30,895 nt of DNA from Fidelibacterota bacterium SCGC AAA003-L08. Its GTDB lineage: Bacteria > Fidelibacterota > Marinisomatia > SCGC-AAA003-L08 > D37C17. The notes below the pieces were generated by a model. It was not told the DNA's origin and did not search any database. It was given only the letters and a program-made list of their open reading frames with translations. Of this stretch, positions 29,725 to 30,895 are shown one piece after another (the stretch's first letter is position 1; every line of letters starts with the position of its first letter). The stretch is from assembly GCA_000405805.1 (NCBI GenBank), contig ASPJ01000009.1, forward strand, positions 1 to 30,895, read 5' to 3'. Both the position numbers and the translations under genes were made by a program.

Positions 29725-30756
29725 ATGAATAAAATAATATTAATATTTTTTTCTATATCAATGACATTCGCAGATTTTGGTGAAGTTATTCATTCTATTC
29801 CTGCTCCAGGACATTATTCAAATGGACTCGCATGGGATGGAAGTAGTCTTTGGGTTGCTAATATCGCTGATGCAAATCATCCAAATAATTATTGGTATAG
29901 AATATTTCAAATCTCACCTGAGAATGGAGATATATTGACATCGTTTTCAACAGGCTCTTATTTTTATCATGGCCTCGCGTATGATGGTAACTATATTTGG
30001 GGAGAACATAATTATACATCAATAGAAAAGCTCAGTAGTTCAGGAGAATCTTTAGAGGAAATCTCGGCAGTTCCTCTTGCAGTAGGGTTAGCGTTTAATC
30101 AAAATGATAATATTCTATTTCAATCTACAACTCAGCCGGGTGCTATATATAAATTTGATATAGGTACGGGTGAAATTATTGGTGAATTATATCCTGATGA
30201 GCCATATGAACATGGGTGGTGTGATTTAGCTTTTGATGGAACTTATCTTTGGCATATTAACACAGCATCTGATATGATTTATAAAATTGATCAATACACA
30301 GGTGAAATCCTTGATGAGTTCTCTGCGCCAAGTAATCAGTGTGAAGGTTTAACCTTTGATGGATTATATTTATGGGTATCAGATACAAGTCTTGACATCC
30401 TATATCAAATAGATATTGAGTTTGAATGTGTAGATGGAGAAATAAACAATGATAACCCCTGTAATCCTATGGAGTGTTGGGATGGACAATGGTATGAGAT
30501 TATTATAGATTGCCCAGAATGGTTTGGAGTTCCTTGTGAAGATGGTTTATATGTTCCTCCTACTGAAGGAGAATGTTGTTCTGAATGCGTTCTTTTAGGT
30601 GATATTAATAATGATTCGATTGTAAATGTATTAGATGCGATAGAAGTAGTTGATATGGTACTTAATGGTGAATATAATCCAATAGTTGATATGAATGATG
30701 ATCAGGTTATTAACATACTTGATATAATTGATATTATTTACATAATATTAAATTGA
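29725..30756 (+). CDS. secreted beta-propeller protein with Cys-rich segment and dockerin-like C-terminus
   Basis: 343-residue exported protein. Signal peptide MNKIILIFFSISMTFA. Residues about 25-235 contain repeated propeller strands (GLAWDGSSLWVAN, GLAYDGNYIWGEH, DLAFDGTYLWHIN, GLTFDGLYLWVSD). These are like the glutamine-cyclotransferase/NHL-type propellers, but no catalytic residues were identified. A Cys-rich VWC-like stretch follows (about 240-290, NPCNPMECWDGQW to CCSEC), then dockerin-like loops (GDINNDSIVNVLDAI, VDMNDDQVINILDII). It ends in TGA. Probably a binding or structural extracellular protein. Confidence 0.75.
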   Translation: MNKIILIFFSISMTFADFGEVIHSIPAPGHYSNGLAWDGSSLWVANIADANHPNNYWYRIFQISPENGDILTSFSTGSYFYHGLAYDGNYIWGEHNYTSIEKLSSSGESLEEISAVPLAVGLAFNQNDNILFQSTTQPGAIYKFDIGTGEIIGELYPDEPYEHGWCDLAFDGTYLWHINTASDMIYKIDQYTGEILDEFSAPSNQCEGLTFDGLYLWVSDTSLDILYQIDIEFECVDGEINNDNPCNPMECWDGQWYEIIIDCPEWFGVPCEDGLYVPPTEGECCSECVLLGDINNDSIVNVLDAIEVVDMVLNGEYNPIVDMNDDQVINILDIIDIIYIILN

Positions 30757-30770
30757 GTGTAAAAAAATAT

Positions 30771-30895
30771 ATGAGAATATTTTTAATATTATTAATCACA
30801 TTATTACAAGCCCAAGATACTCGGTATTTGGATGAGGTATTTGACGATATAACTATAACAGAAGATGTAATATATGGTAATGCCCCTGATTTGCC
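30771..30895 (+). CDS. exported protein, 3' partial (possible alpha/beta-hydrolase)
   Basis: An ORF begins with MRIFLILLITLLQAQDTRYL and runs off the window edge. The first 15 residues are a signal peptide. The mature start (YLDEVFDDITITEDVIYGNAP) resembles the N-terminus of secreted esterase/alpha-beta-hydrolases as I remember them. With only 41 residues this is a weak guess. It follows the propeller gene after 14 nt with no array hairpin between, so it may be co-transcribed. Confidence 0.55.
   Translation, partial: MRIFLILLITLLQAQDTRYLDEVFDDITITEDVIYGNAPDL

Overview
The window is AT-rich, gene-dense DNA from a Gram-negative bacterium: it has an LptF/LptG permease, a class A penicillin-binding protein and outer-membrane barrel proteins. 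Low GC, ferredoxin-dependent 2-oxoacid oxidoreductase, many secreted proteins with dockerin-like calcium-binding C-termini, and several metazoan-like extracellular modules suggest a marine FCB-group bacterium. My best guess is Candidatus Marinimicrobia (SAR406); this is inference, as no phylogenetic marker was compared.

Layout. Bases 1-5518 (+) are housekeeping: korA (partial), korB, fumC and a PBP1A-type gene. Bases 5515-7582 (-) hold a double-ACT-domain protein and an LptF/LptG permease. At 7691-7765 lies an intact tRNA-Pro(TGG). From there to the right edge the region changes character: it is a chain of mostly single-gene units of about 0.3-2.1 kb. The units are separated by copies of the 3' two-thirds of that same tRNA-Pro (D-arm 3' strand, anticodon arm, T-arm, acceptor 3' strand). 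Most copies are followed by the same short terminator hairpin and a TTTTGTAnATT block. I count 14 tRNA remnants (8054-24494), then three or four units in which only the hairpin survives (27033-29657). Copies are mostly good near the intact tRNA and mostly poor far from it, as expected if units were inserted one after another at the tRNA.

The repeat unit also appears to be an expression interface. The hairpin loop offers a -35-like TTTATA, the hairpin 3' arm and T-tract form a 16-17 bp spacer, and a TAnATT -10 hexamer lies 5-7 nt before the ATG of many unit genes. Those genes have no Shine-Dalgarno and are probably translated from leaderless mRNAs. Units with a longer leader have a clear Shine-Dalgarno instead. 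No recombinase is encoded in the window, so any integration enzyme must act from elsewhere.

Cargo. Seven units encode exported or extracellular proteins with a dockerin-like domain: a thioredoxin-fold protein, a zinc metalloprotease, a TIMP-like/YHYH chimera, an agmatine/peptidylarginine-deiminase-like enzyme with a Notch-like insertion, an Asp-box (sialidase-type) propeller, an LDLa-GH18 chitinase and a second propeller. The others include a GH63 glucosidase, an SLC13 permease, a CBS-pair protein, a cold-shock protein, DUF6868-like and DUF6370-like proteins, a zinc-ribbon protein, outer-membrane proteins and mnmH/selU (tRNA 2-selenouridine synthase). The thioredoxin-fold gene has one in-frame TGA where the first active-site Cys is expected, followed by a bacterial-SECIS-like hairpin. 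With mnmH in the same array, this makes it a good selenoprotein candidate.

No gene-free stretch exceeds 300 bases. The longer gaps (7583-7820, 18522-18726, 26863-27075) hold the tRNA, remnants, terminators and promoters described below.
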